Of a stretch of 64,000 nucleotides of DNA, positions 44,614 to 53,741 are shown one piece after another; the stretch's first letter is position 1, and every line of letters begins with the position of its first letter. The position numbers and the translations under genes are program-made. Origin of the DNA: Pelagimonas sp. (lineage in GTDB: Bacteria; Pseudomonadota; Alphaproteobacteria; Rhodobacterales; Rhodobacteraceae); contig JAOASD010000005.1 of NCBI GenBank assembly GCA_025210265.1, positions 167,181 to 231,180 of the forward strand, in the 5' to 3' direction. The notes under the pieces are model-generated. The model was not told the DNA's origin. It saw only the letters and a program-made list of their open reading frames with translations, and ran no database searches.

Positions 44614-45408
44614 TTAGCGTTCAAACACCACGGGGAACCAATCTTGGCGCAGGCGCTGGCCCGGTTGCATATCATGCCCCGGAAATGGCGGCGAGGTCCG
44701 CCCCGGACGCTCCACATACCGCGCATCATCCCCCAGAAAACGCAGGGAAAAGGCCCGGCGGCGCTGATCCGTAGTATTGCCGCGCGCCCCGTGCAGAATG
44801 TCATAGTTAAATGCCACCGCATCGCCCGGTTCCATCGCCCATTCGCGGATTTCCATGCCCTCGGCATCGGGATCGGGCACCGGCATATAGGCGTCATCCT
44901 CGGGGTAGAAATTGGTTTCCGCCAACCAGCGCGTCGGCAGCACCGGCTTGTCCCAGGCATGGCTGCCAGCAACGCAGCGCAGGCTGGCATCGCGCACTGG
45001 ATCCAGAGGCGACCAAAAGCTGACCGTCTGCTTGCCCGCGACAAAATAATAGGGCCCATCCTGATGCCAGGGGGTTGGCTTTGAGGTGCCCGGTTCCTTG
45101 ACCAGCACGTGATCGTGGAACACCTGCACCTGCTGGGACTGCATCAGATCCGCCGCGACCTCGGCCGCCGGGGAATTGCGGATCACCTCTTCAAATTCGG
45201 GGATCCGGGTCCAGTTGCAGTAGTCATCAAAAAAGCGCCCGCCCTCGCCTTCCTTCAGGTTCTCGGCAGCATAGGGGCCGGGGTTGGTCATGTTGGTTTC
45301 CACGCCTTTGCGCAGCGTGTCCACATGATCGGCAAACAGCCCCTTGATCAACACAACCCCGTCGCGCTGAAACACATCAATATCATTCTGGGTCAGTAAG
45401 GGATGCAT
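44614..45408 (-). CDS. phytanoyl-CoA dioxygenase (PhyH) family protein
   Basis: 264 residues. A non-heme iron and 2-oxoglutarate oxygenase with the iron ligands in WHQDGPYYFV (H-x-D) and the distal His in ILHGARGNTT, plus the Arg of RRRAFSLRFLGDD for 2-oxoglutarate. The start at 45408 (MHPLLTQNDID) follows AGGAGACAGGCG. Substrates in this family range from phytanate to ectoine, so none is assigned. It diverges from a LysR gene that probably regulates it. Confidence 0.88.
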   Translation of the reverse strand: MHPLLTQNDIDVFQRDGVVLIKGLFADHVDTLRKGVETNMTNPGPYAAENLKEGEGGRFFDDYCNWTRIPEFEEVIRNSPAAEVAADLMQSQQVQVFHDHVLVKEPGTSKPTPWHQDGPYYFVAGKQTVSFWSPLDPVRDASLRCVAGSHAWDKPVLPTRWLAETNFYPEDDAYMPVPDPDAEGMEIREWAMEPGDAVAFNYDILHGARGNTTDQRRRAFSLRFLGDDARYVERPGRTSPPFPGHDMQPGQRLRQDWFPVVFER

Positions 45409-45493
45409 CGCCTGTCTCCTATTCGTCTGGCCGCACCCTAAAACGCACAGAATATAATTCCAAATAATCAAAATTCATTATACTTATAGCTCA
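45409..45493. promoter_or_regulatory. AT-rich divergent promoter region with LysR-type sites
   Basis: 85 bases between the PhyH and LysR starts contain AATTCCAAATAATCAAAATT and nearby TATACTTATAG, an AT-rich stretch in a GC-rich genome. Several T-N11-A dyads of the LysR type can be drawn, but none is unique. It is the likely shared operator. Confidence 0.45.
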
Positions 45494-46372
45494 ATGCTAT
45501 ACCTTACCCTGCGCCAATATGAATATACCGTCTGCGTGGCCGACCACGGCAGCCTGACTGCTGCGGCGGGCGCATTGAACCTGTCCCAGCCTTCTCTCTC
45601 CATCGCCCTGACCCGGCTAGAGGACAGGCTGGGCCAGAAACTGTTTGACCGCCGCAAAGGCGCGACGCTGACCATCACCCCCTTCGGCCATCAATTCATC
45701 GCCAAAGCCCGCACCCTGCTGGACCTCGCCCACGACCTGGAAACCAGCCCGCAGCAGAACCCCCCATTCCGCATCGGTTTTTTCGAAGACATCGCGCCCT
45801 GGCACCTGGCCCCAGTCCTGGACCATCTGCGCGAACATGTCCCAAACCAGACATTCGAAGCCCAAACAGGCCGGTTTTCCGACCTCAGACAGGCGCTCAG
45901 TACCGGAGAAATCGACCTGGCCCTGACCTATGACATCGCGCAGGATGGGCCGTTTCACCAGCACCGGCTGCGGCAAATCCAGCCCGTCGCCTTTCTGGCC
46001 TGCACCCATCCGCTGGCCCAACACACCGCCCCCACACTGGCGGATCTGGCAGCACACCCGCTGATCCTGTTCAACGAACCGGAATCCCAGATCTATCTGC
46101 AAAACCTGTTTGAACGGCTCAACCTACAGCCCAAAATCGCCCATCGCACCAGTTCACTGGAAATGATGCGCTCTATGGCGGCCCACGGATATGGCATCGG
46201 GATCAGCTATTCGCACCCGCCCGGCAACAGCAGTTATGACGGAAAACCGCTGATCACCCGGCCCATCGCCACCCCCGAAGCCGCCGCGGATCTGGTACTG
46301 CTCTGGTCTGCACTGCGCCCGCAGGACAGCCTGTTTACAGAGATCCGCCAGACATTTTGCCACTGCGTCTGA
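45494..46372 (+). CDS. LysR family transcriptional regulator
   Basis: 292 residues. The N-terminal winged helix is YTVCVADHGSLTAAAGALNL, with LSQPSLSIALTRLEDRLGQ as the recognition region, followed by a periplasmic-binding-like effector domain. The gene diverges from the PhyH dioxygenase gene, the usual arrangement for a LysR regulator and its target. The effector is unknown. Confidence 0.93.
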   Translation: MLYLTLRQYEYTVCVADHGSLTAAAGALNLSQPSLSIALTRLEDRLGQKLFDRRKGATLTITPFGHQFIAKARTLLDLAHDLETSPQQNPPFRIGFFEDIAPWHLAPVLDHLREHVPNQTFEAQTGRFSDLRQALSTGEIDLALTYDIAQDGPFHQHRLRQIQPVAFLACTHPLAQHTAPTLADLAAHPLILFNEPESQIYLQNLFERLNLQPKIAHRTSSLEMMRSMAAHGYGIGISYSHPPGNSSYDGKPLITRPIATPEAAADLVLLWSALRPQDSLFTEIRQTFCHCV

Positions 46373-46457
46373 TCGTTTCTCTGCTTTCAAAATACCCCAA
46401 ATCCCCGATCGCAGAACACGGTCGGGATCCCAGACACGCCCCTCTCCGCGCGCACCC

Positions 46458-46478
46458 AAAATTCTTTCAAAGAATTTT
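46458..46478. terminator. AT-rich palindrome between lysR and alaX
   Basis: AAAATTCTTT (46458-46467) and AAAGAATTTT (46469-46478) are a perfect palindrome around one C, flanked by GC. It lies between convergent genes and can serve as a bidirectional terminator. Confidence 0.6.
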
Positions 46479-46488
46479 GCCGCCCGGC

Positions 46489-47214
46489 TCAACTGTCCAG
46501 CGCAATCGACACCCGGCGATTTTGCCGACCTTTATTTTCGATCTTGCCCAGCCGCACCGCGCCGATTTCCCCAGTGCGCGCCACATGAGTCCCCCCACAG
46601 GGCTGCAGATCCACCAGATCCGGCCCCGCGCCAATCCGCACCAGACGGATCCGGCCAGTACCGCGCGGCGGCTGTACAGACAGGGTTTTGACCAGACCGG
46701 GATTGGCTTCTAGATCTGCCTCGGAAATCCATTCCTCGCCGACTGTCAAATCGCGATCTACCAGCGCATTCAGCGCCCGTTCCAGCGCGGCCTTGTCCTC
46801 CGGCGGTTCCGGCATAGCGAAATCCAGACGCCCGGTACCCGCGCCGATCTGCCCGCCCGTCACCGGCAGCGGGATCACCACGCTCAGCAGATGCAGCGCC
46901 GTGTGAACGCGCATATGTTTGTGCCGCCGTTCCCAGTCCAGAACCTGTGTAACATGCGCACCGACAGGCGGCAGCGCAGCAGGTTCGGCAGGGACCAGTA
47001 CCGACAGATCGCTGCCATCAGGATCCTTGACCGCTGTGGCAATCGCCAGACGACGGCCATCCCATTCCAACCAGCCGCTATCGCCGGGCTGGCCGCCCCC
47101 TTTGGGGTAGAACAAAGCGGGCGACACGATCACCCCGCCCTCCTCCGTATGGCCGATCACCTTGCCGGGTGCATCGCGCAGATAGGGGTCGTCTCGATAG
47201 AGTTGCGCGCTCAT
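46489..47214 (-). CDS. alanyl-tRNA editing protein (AlaX type)
   Basis: 241 residues. It hydrolyses mischarged Ser- or Gly-tRNA-Ala. The zinc site is HTALHLL near residue 104 and CGGTHVARTGEIG near residue 208, with FYPKGGGQPGDSG at the N-terminal domain. This domain order matches the stand-alone AlaX-M type. The stop of the gene upstream (mechanosensitive channel) and its own start differ by 4 bases, in the same orientation. Confidence 0.92.
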   Translation of the reverse strand: MSAQLYRDDPYLRDAPGKVIGHTEEGGVIVSPALFYPKGGGQPGDSGWLEWDGRRLAIATAVKDPDGSDLSVLVPAEPAALPPVGAHVTQVLDWERRHKHMRVHTALHLLSVVIPLPVTGGQIGAGTGRLDFAMPEPPEDKAALERALNALVDRDLTVGEEWISEADLEANPGLVKTLSVQPPRGTGRIRLVRIGAGPDLVDLQPCGGTHVARTGEIGAVRLGKIENKGRQNRRVSIALDS

Positions 47215-49604
47215 GCCTGATCCTCCATTCCGTCGTCACTGTCCTCGGCCTCGGCATCCCGACCTGCACCGGGGCCCGAGGCACCGCTGCTTTGCTGGCC
47301 GCCCATTGCCTCCAGCGCCTCTGGATTGCGGATCCAGATATCGCGCTGCGCAAAGGGAATTTCGATGCCCGCCGCGTTCAGACGTTCATAGATCTGGTGG
47401 TTCATCTCGGTCTTCACCGACAGGGATTTGTTCACATCCACCAGAACCGCCCGGATCTCAAAATCCAATGAATCCGCGCCAAAGCCCCTGAAATACACGT
47501 AAGGCGCCGGGTTCATCAGCACCAGATCATGCTGGCGGGCAATATCCAGCAGGATCTTTTCCACCTTCCGTGTGTCATTGCCATAGGCCACGCCCACCGG
47601 CAGGATGATCCGCCCCAGCACATTGCCTTTGGTGTAATTGCTGACACGACCGGATACGAGATCCGCATTCGGAATGATAACATCATAGCGGTCAAAGGTT
47701 TCGATCCGGGTGGAGCGCACGGAAATATCCTTGACCGTGCCATGGGTGCCGCCGACCTCGATCCAGTCGCCCTGCGAAATCGGACGTTCGATCAGCAGGA
47801 TGATGCCAGAGACAAAGTTCGACACGATGTTCTGCAAGCCAAAACCGATACCAACCGACAGGGCACCAGCAACAATCGCCAGCGAGGACAAATCCAGACC
47901 GCCTGCCGTCACCGCGACGATGACCGACACAATCAACCCGACATAGCCCACACCGGACACAACCGCATTGCGCCCGCCCTGATCCAGCCGTGTCTTGGGC
48001 AGCACCGTGGTCCGCAAGCCCCCCTGCAACAGCCGCGTCAGCATGTAGCCGGCAACAAACACCACCAGCACCAGCAGGAAATCACTGGGCGAAATCCGGG
48101 TTTCCCCCAGCTGGAACCCTTCCAGAAAGCGCGCCCATAGCTCGGTCAGGTCCGCCACCCGCGCGCCCCAGATCAACGCCAGCACCGGCAGCGCCGCAAG
48201 GATCAGCACAAAGCCAACCATGACCGGGATCAGGCTGTCAGCCTCGGCCCCATGACGGCCCGTGACCAACTCATACAGATCGTCGACCACGCGCTGCAGC
48301 ACCAGTACCAGCCCCACGACACCAAGCGTGGCGATGAACGGATAGACCATGCCTTCGCCAACGCGGGAATAGCCGATGGCCGCCAGGGCCGGCCCGGCCA
48401 GCCCCATAACCATCGCCGCACGCCCCATCACACGGGCAAAGCGCATTCGAAACGGGCCATCATCCTCGGCTGCGGCGGCACTGCCGGCAATGGGCGCGGT
48501 ATTGCGCACCCGACCCAGACGGAACAACAGCATCCCCGACACCACAAGGATCGGAAATTCCAGCACCGCCTCGGTTGCCGGGGCATAGCCGTCAAACTGC
48601 ATCAACGCATCCAGAACATCCCGCGCCACATAGCTAAAAGCCAGCAGATTGGCCAAACGCCGCGCCGCCAGACGTTCGACCGGGGCCAGCGTGATGGTCG
48701 CGATCTCATCATTGTCGTGAAAGCTCTGATCCGCCAGCCAGTGAATGCCCAAAAGGGTCAATGCCCAGAACGGCACCTGCTCCAAAAGGATCGTGCCTCG
48801 CAGGCCAATCATGCCCGAGGCCAGCACCGCCGCGATCAAACAATAGATCCCGGCAAACGGCAGCAGGATCTGGCCCAAAGACAGCAGAAACCGCCCAACG
48901 CCCCGTCCGCGCCGTTCCGAGCGGATCCGCAGAACCCAGGCCTGCGCCCAGCCCTGCCCGCGCAGCAGCAACATGGTGCCCAGCGCGACCAGAAACAGGA
49001 TCACCGGCAGCTGGACGCGGGCCTCAGCCCGCAGCGCATCAGAGCCAAAATTGCGTTGCAGTTCCGCCCCCAGCCGTTGCAGAGACGTGACCAGATCATC
49101 CCAGGCACTGCCCCAATTGGCCGGATTCAGGGGCGATGGCCCCAGCGACAACAACGCATTGGTCTGGCGCTCGCGAATGATGCCGTCAATTTCGGAGATC
49201 ACGCCATCGGCGCGGGTATAGGCCTCTTCGGCGCGGGTGATCGGCGCGCGCAGCCGGGCCAGCTGATCGGTCAGCTGGGTGCGGCGTGTGGCGATTTCGG
49301 CATCTTCCTCACCCTCTTCGGGCGCATCACCCAGCGCGTCCAGCTGCGCCTGCAGGGTTTCGATCCGCCCGCTTCCGCCTTCCTGCGCGACAAGGAACAC
49401 CTCGCGCCAGCGGGCCACTTCGGCGCGCAGATCCTCCAGCGCCGCATCCGAGGCCCGGCCGACCTCGACCACCGCTTCGGCGCGGGTGGCCAGTTGCGTC
49501 CAGGCGTCATAATCAGGCGCAGCACTGTCCTGAGCAAAGGAAACCCCGGCGCTGACGAACAGCACCAGGGCAAAGGCCAATAGCCGGCTTGTAAAATATG
49601 TCAT
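47211..49604 (-). CDS. mechanosensitive ion channel (MscS family) with DUF3772
   Basis: 797 residues. The signal peptide is LLAFALVLFVSAGVSFA, followed by a periplasmic coiled-coil DUF3772 region (about 30-190, Glu/Arg-rich) and 11 or so transmembrane segments. The MscS pore and beta domain is near GALSVGIGFGLQNIVSNFVSG (split at 20 residues) and IPNADLVSG. The C-terminal 45 residues are acidic. It resembles the large MscK-like channels that release solutes under osmotic downshock. It lies between cysK, whose stop overlaps its start by 4 bases, and alaX. Confidence 0.93.
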   Translation of the reverse strand: MTYFTSRLLAFALVLFVSAGVSFAQDSAAPDYDAWTQLATRAEAVVEVGRASDAALEDLRAEVARWREVFLVAQEGGSGRIETLQAQLDALGDAPEEGEEDAEIATRRTQLTDQLARLRAPITRAEEAYTRADGVISEIDGIIRERQTNALLSLGPSPLNPANWGSAWDDLVTSLQRLGAELQRNFGSDALRAEARVQLPVILFLVALGTMLLLRGQGWAQAWVLRIRSERRGRGVGRFLLSLGQILLPFAGIYCLIAAVLASGMIGLRGTILLEQVPFWALTLLGIHWLADQSFHDNDEIATITLAPVERLAARRLANLLAFSYVARDVLDALMQFDGYAPATEAVLEFPILVVSGMLLFRLGRVRNTAPIAGSAAAAEDDGPFRMRFARVMGRAAMVMGLAGPALAAIGYSRVGEGMVYPFIATLGVVGLVLVLQRVVDDLYELVTGRHGAEADSLIPVMVGFVLILAALPVLALIWGARVADLTELWARFLEGFQLGETRISPSDFLLVLVVFVAGYMLTRLLQGGLRTTVLPKTRLDQGGRNAVVSGVGYVGLIVSVIVAVTAGGLDLSSLAIVAGALSVGIGFGLQNIVSNFVSGIILLIERPISQGDWIEVGGTHGTVKDISVRSTRIETFDRYDVIIPNADLVSGRVSNYTKGNVLGRIILPVGVAYGNDTRKVEKILLDIARQHDLVLMNPAPYVYFRGFGADSLDFEIRAVLVDVNKSLSVKTEMNHQIYERLNAAGIEIPFAQRDIWIRNPEALEAMGGQQSSGASGPGAGRDAEAEDSDDGMEDQA

Positions 49605-50629
49605 GCGTCCTCAAAGACACCCGGAATGCTGGCGGGGGCCTGTGTCAGCCAGGACGGCGCGGGCAGGCCCTTTTCCGCAAGAAATTCGGGGTTGAACAGC
49701 TTGGATTGATAGCGTGTGCCATAGTCGCACAGAATGGTCACGATGGTGTGGCCCGGCCCCATTTCCTTGGCCATGCGGATCGCGCCTGCGACGTTCACGC
49801 CGGACGATCCGCCCAGGCACAGCCCTTCGTCAGAGAGCAGGTCATAGACCACCGGCAGCGCCTCTTCGTCGGGGACGCGGTAGCACATATCGGGGGTGAA
49901 GCCTTCGAGATTGGCGGTGATGCGGCCCTGGCCGATGCCTTCGGTGATGCTGTCGCCGGGGTTTTCCTCGCCGGTATAGATCTTGTACATGCCTGCGCCG
50001 CCGGGATCGGCCAGCGCGACTTTGACGCCTTTGGGTTGCAGCGCCATGCCGACACCGGCCAGCGTCCCGCCCGAGCCCACGGCGCAGACAAAGCCATCCA
50101 CCTTGCCGCCGGTCTGGTCCCAGATTTCCGGGCCGGTGGTTTCGATATGGGCCTGACGGTTGGCCACATTGTCGAACTGGTTGGCCCAGATTGCGCCATT
50201 GGGTTCGGTCTTGGCCAGCTCTGCCGCCAGACGCCCGGAATAGCGCACATAATTGTTGGGGTTCTTGTAAGGATTGGCCGGAACCTGCACCAGTTCAGCA
50301 CCGGCAAGGCGCAGCATGTCCTTCTTTTCCTGGCTTTGGGTTTCGGGGATCACGATCACGGTTTTGAAGCCCATGGAGGCCCCAACCAGCGCGAGGCCGA
50401 TGCCGGTATTGCCTGCGGTGCCTTCGACAATTGTGCCGCCGGGTTTCAGCAGGCCCTTTTCAACCGCATCCCTGATGATGAACAGCGCGGCGCGATCCTT
50501 GACCGACTGGCCGGGATTCATAAATTCCGCCTTGCCGAGGATTTCGCAGCCGGTCAGCTCGGAGGCTTTGTTCAAGCGGATCAGCGGGGTGTTTCCCACA
50601 GCCTGAGCGAGGTCCTTGGCGATGCGCAT
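49601..50629 (-). CDS. cysK: cysteine synthase A
   Basis: 342 residues. It makes cysteine from O-acetylserine and sulfide using PLP. The PLP lysine lies in NPGQSVKDRAA, TAGNTGIGLALV binds the phosphate-side loop, and GSGGTLAG binds the cofactor phosphate. In Rhodobacter sphaeroides cysK lies beside trgAB and contributes to tellurite resistance, which matches this arrangement. The start at 50629 (MRIAKDLAQAVG) follows AAAGGACCGCC. A 202-base gap to trgB holds the repeat at 50740. Confidence 0.95.
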   Translation of the reverse strand: MRIAKDLAQAVGNTPLIRLNKASELTGCEILGKAEFMNPGQSVKDRAALFIIRDAVEKGLLKPGGTIVEGTAGNTGIGLALVGASMGFKTVIVIPETQSQEKKDMLRLAGAELVQVPANPYKNPNNYVRYSGRLAAELAKTEPNGAIWANQFDNVANRQAHIETTGPEIWDQTGGKVDGFVCAVGSGGTLAGVGMALQPKGVKVALADPGGAGMYKIYTGEENPGDSITEGIGQGRITANLEGFTPDMCYRVPDEEALPVVYDLLSDEGLCLGGSSGVNVAGAIRMAKEMGPGHTIVTILCDYGTRYQSKLFNPEFLAEKGLPAPSWLTQAPASIPGVFEDA

Positions 50630-50739
50630 CGAGGCGGTCCTTTCTTCGTCGGCCTTTGCGGCCGGGTCACTATCGTCCCAATAGGTGTAGGAGGGCGCGG
50701 GGGCGAACTCAAGACCCAGGGCGCGCACAGATGCGTTTG

Positions 50740-50810
50740 TCGCGGATTTGGGGCGTTGCCCCCGCCCGCCTGCGGCGGTCTCCCCCAGAGGTATTTCAGC
50801 CAAGAAGAAG
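50740..50810 (+). repeat. dispersed GC-hairpin repeat, copy 3
   Basis: GGGGCGTTGCCCCC and GCCCGCCTGCGGCGG hairpins are followed by CCCCCAGAGGTATTTCAGCCAAGAAGAAG. It lies in the 202-base gap between the cysK start and trgB stop. Confidence 0.65.
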
Positions 50811-50831
50811 CCGCGGGCGTGGGATTTGCGG

Positions 50832-51971
50832 TCAGCCCACCGCTTCGGCGGCGCGGCGCAGGCGGTCACGGTGACGTGCAAGCCAAAGCAGCATCATCGC
50901 CAGCGGTGCGGCGTTGATTTCACCGCTGTCCAGCAGCTCCATCGCGCGGGAGAAAGACAGCACATGGGTGCGGATGTCTTCGTTTTCTGCCGCGATGCCG
51001 CCATGGCCCTGCGGGGCGAGGTCAGACAGGTCGGCCTGCCCCAGATAGCAATGGTAGAATTCGGTGGAGTAGCCGGGTGAGGAATAGCCCGCGACCATCT
51101 TTTCCAGCCTGAGGTTTTTCAGGCCTGCCTCTTCGTCGGCTTCGCGCTGCGCCGCCTGTTCCGGGCTTTCGCCCGCATCGACCAGCCCCGCCACCGGCTC
51201 AAGGATCCAGGGCGCCGGGTCGCCCCGTTTGATCGGGCCATAGCGCAGCTGTTCGACGAACAGCACCAGATCCAGCACCGGATCATAGGGCAGCAGCAGC
51301 GCCACATCAAAGGCCATGAAACATTCGCGCGGCAGGTCTTTGCTGAACCCGCCATTGAAATGGCGGTAGCGCAGGGTGAAGGGCTCCATGTTGAAAAAGC
51401 CGTTATAGGCCGGGCGGTTATCGGGCAGGATCTGCACGTCCTGGATGGTCATCGGATTGCGCAGGGTCTGCGGCGCGGGCGTGGCCGAGAGTTCCTGCGC
51501 CCAGGCGCGGGCGCGGAAAAACGGCAGCATCCCGGCGATTTGCGCGCTGCTATGGGTGTTGCGGCGGGCCATGACGTCGCGCGCTGCGCCCTCGGAAATG
51601 GCGCCCCAGCGCGCGGCCCAATCGGCCAGCGACCAGGCTGCGCCGCGCGGCCAGCGGCCCTCTTTGCATTGAAACATCACGGCTGGATGGGACGCGCCTG
51701 TGGCAGCGACCTGAACAGGCACAAGATCATAGTCAAACCCCGCCTCGTAAAAGACGATCCTGTCCAGATCCTCCTGGCTGAGCCCTTGCAGCAGGATCCC
51801 CTGCGCCTGCCCGCCCGGTTCGGCGGTGATCATGGGAAAGGGTTGGTCCTGCACCCAATAGGCGGCGAAATCGCGCAACGTGGCGTCCTGCGCATCAGGG
51901 TCGCGCCCCAGCACAATACGCAACAGGGGCAGATGGCACAGGGTGCCAAACAGAAACAGGTTGGTGCTCAA
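50832..51971 (-). CDS. trgB: TrgB family protein: gamma-glutamylcyclotransferase-like plus Nudix domain
   Basis: 379 residues. The N-terminal AIG2-like domain has LFLFGTLCHLPLLRIVLG. The C-terminal Nudix hydrolase has the complete box in GLVDAGESPEQAAQREADEE followed by AGL, as in ADP-ribose pyrophosphatases. The TTG start at 51971 is chosen because GGAGG lies 5 bases before it and it begins 2 bases after the trgA stop; an ATG at 52010 inside trgA is the alternative. TrgAB confer tellurite resistance in R. sphaeroides by unknown chemistry. Confidence 0.88.
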   Translation of the reverse strand: MSTNLFLFGTLCHLPLLRIVLGRDPDAQDATLRDFAAYWVQDQPFPMITAEPGGQAQGILLQGLSQEDLDRIVFYEAGFDYDLVPVQVAATGASHPAVMFQCKEGRWPRGAAWSLADWAARWGAISEGAARDVMARRNTHSSAQIAGMLPFFRARAWAQELSATPAPQTLRNPMTIQDVQILPDNRPAYNGFFNMEPFTLRYRHFNGGFSKDLPRECFMAFDVALLLPYDPVLDLVLFVEQLRYGPIKRGDPAPWILEPVAGLVDAGESPEQAAQREADEEAGLKNLRLEKMVAGYSSPGYSTEFYHCYLGQADLSDLAPQGHGGIAAENEDIRTHVLSFSRAMELLDSGEINAAPLAMMLLWLARHRDRLRRAAEAVG

Positions 51972-51973
51972 AT

Positions 51974-52414
51974 CTACCTCCAGCGGGATGCCGCAAATTC
52001 CGAAAACCACCCCGTGACAATGGCACCGCAGAACAACAGGGCGATGACACGGAAATCCACCAGCACCGCGCCAAACTCAGCCATCAGCTCAAAGATCGCG
52101 GCCAATGCCTCGACCGGGCCGTCATAGCGGTTGCGCATGGCGAGGCTTACCATTTCGTTGGTCGCCTGCACAAACAGCCCCCAGAACACCAACGCCGCCG
52201 TGCCCGTGATCCCGTTCGAGATCCCGGCCGAGGTGCCGCGCCCCGCGCGCCGCCCGATCACCACCCAGCCAAGGCCGATGCCCAGCGCCACGTTCACCAG
52301 GGTGAACATGCCGAAATCGGTGCTGGCGGGCATCAGTGTCTTGATCAGTTCCGAGGTAAAGAAAGCCAAAGCCGCAAGGCAGATCGCTGCAACAAGTTTC
52401 GCGGCTGTGGGCAT
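51974..52414 (-). CDS. trgA: TrgA family membrane protein
   Basis: 146 residues with four hydrophobic segments: KLVAAICLAALAFFTSELI, FTLVNVALGIGLGWVVIGRR, TGTAALVFWGLFVQATNEMV and LVDFRVIALLFCGAIVTGWF. This is the small integral membrane partner of TrgB in the tellurite-resistance cluster. The start at 52414 follows the cfa stop by 5 bases on the same strand, so cfa-trgA-trgB form one unit with phr upstream. Confidence 0.9.
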   Translation of the reverse strand: MPTAAKLVAAICLAALAFFTSELIKTLMPASTDFGMFTLVNVALGIGLGWVVIGRRAGRGTSAGISNGITGTAALVFWGLFVQATNEMVSLAMRNRYDGPVEALAAIFELMAEFGAVLVDFRVIALLFCGAIVTGWFSEFAASRWR

Positions 52415-52419
52415 GTGGC

Positions 52420-53667
52420 CTATCCCGGATTTGCAATCGTGATTTGTGTCACATCACAATTACCGCCGCGAAAGGCGCCTGCGCAAGACGCAAGGTAGAA
52501 ATTCCACATTCTTCTGAACCGGTTGTCGAATCCCTGCATCGCAATCTGCGGCCAGGCAGCGTTGAAACTGTCATGCCAGCGCCGCAGGGTCTGGGAATAG
52601 CTGTCGCCAAATTCAATGCTGCCGATGTCGCGCAGACCGGCCCGCGCGATCTGTTCACGCAGCACCACGGGGCTGGGCAGCATTCCACCCGGAAAGATAT
52701 ATTTCTGAATGAAATCAACACCGCTGCGGTAGGTTTCCCAGCGCTTATGCTGCAGCGTGATGATTTGCAGACAGGCTTTGGCATCGGGTTTCAGGCAGGA
52801 TTTCAGCGTGTCGAAATAGGTCGGCCAATAGGCTTCGCCCACGGCTTCGAACATCTCAATACTGGCAATGCCGTCATATGTGCCCTTCTCGTCCCGGTAA
52901 TCCTGCAATTTCAGCTCGACCTGGTCCTGCAGCCCGGCGCGGGCGATGCGCGCCTGAGCAAATTCAAGCTGTGCAGGGCTGATGGTCAGGCCCGTGACAC
53001 GCAAACCGCGTTCCGCCGCGGCATATTCTGCAAAGCCGCCCCAGCCACAGCCAATCTCAAGCACGTGATCGCCGGGTTTGGCCCCCATCGCATCCACAAG
53101 CGCGGCGTATTTGGCGCGCTGCCCGGCCTCCATGCTTTCCTGCCCGGTTTCAAACAGGGCCGAGCTGTAGGTCATGCTGTCATCCAGCCAGAGGCTATAA
53201 AATGCGTTACCCAGATCATAATGGCTGGCGATATTGCGCCGCGCCTGGGATTTGGTGTTGCGGTTCATCCAGTGGCGCAGCCGTTCAAAGGCCCGCAGCA
53301 ACCCCATGCCGGGGAACCCGTCATACAGTTCGTCATTGCCCGCATGGACCAGATCCATAAAGGCCATCAGATCCGGCGTGGACCAGCCCTTGTCCAGATA
53401 GGCTTCGCAAAAGCCCAGATCGCCTTCGCGCACAAGACGGGCGAAAATATCGGGGTCATGCACATGCAGCTCCGCAACAGGACCGGGGCCAGCCCCCTGC
53501 GCGCGAAAGCAGCGCCCATCAGGCAGGACAAAATCCAGCCGCCCGTGCTGCATCCGGCTGGCAACCGCAAAAACATGGCTGAAATAGCGGGGCAGATCCT
53601 TTTGCCCGTCCGTGCGTTCCAGCACAGTGCGCACCGGGTTCAGAACAGTTTCCGACCTATCCGACAT
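52420..53667 (-). CDS. cfa: cyclopropane-fatty-acyl-phospholipid synthase family methyltransferase
   Basis: 415 residues. It transfers a methylene from SAM to unsaturated membrane lipids. The SAM motif is VLEIGCGWGGFAEYAA, with QSMTYSSALFE-type sequence DDSMTYSSALFE, SIEMFEAVGEAYWPTY and YIFPGGMLPS. The start at 53667 follows GGGGAGGGG; an ATG at 53739 would add 24 Pro/Thr-rich residues and abut the phr stop. It is cotranscribed with phr upstream. Confidence 0.93.
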   Translation of the reverse strand: MSDRSETVLNPVRTVLERTDGQKDLPRYFSHVFAVASRMQHGRLDFVLPDGRCFRAQGAGPGPVAELHVHDPDIFARLVREGDLGFCEAYLDKGWSTPDLMAFMDLVHAGNDELYDGFPGMGLLRAFERLRHWMNRNTKSQARRNIASHYDLGNAFYSLWLDDSMTYSSALFETGQESMEAGQRAKYAALVDAMGAKPGDHVLEIGCGWGGFAEYAAAERGLRVTGLTISPAQLEFAQARIARAGLQDQVELKLQDYRDEKGTYDGIASIEMFEAVGEAYWPTYFDTLKSCLKPDAKACLQIITLQHKRWETYRSGVDFIQKYIFPGGMLPSPVVLREQIARAGLRDIGSIEFGDSYSQTLRRWHDSFNAAWPQIAMQGFDNRFRRMWNFYLASCAGAFRGGNCDVTQITIANPG

Positions 53668-53741
53668 CTCAAAACCCCTCCCCTGAGGCACGAGTCTAGG
53701 CGAAACAGAGGGTGTCGGGCAAGTTTGCGGCTGTGTCATGC

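Noticed and set aside
48252..49583. Long open frame on the + strand opposite the MscS-type channel gene
   Set aside because: Same antisense artefact; no domain, signal or ribosome site.
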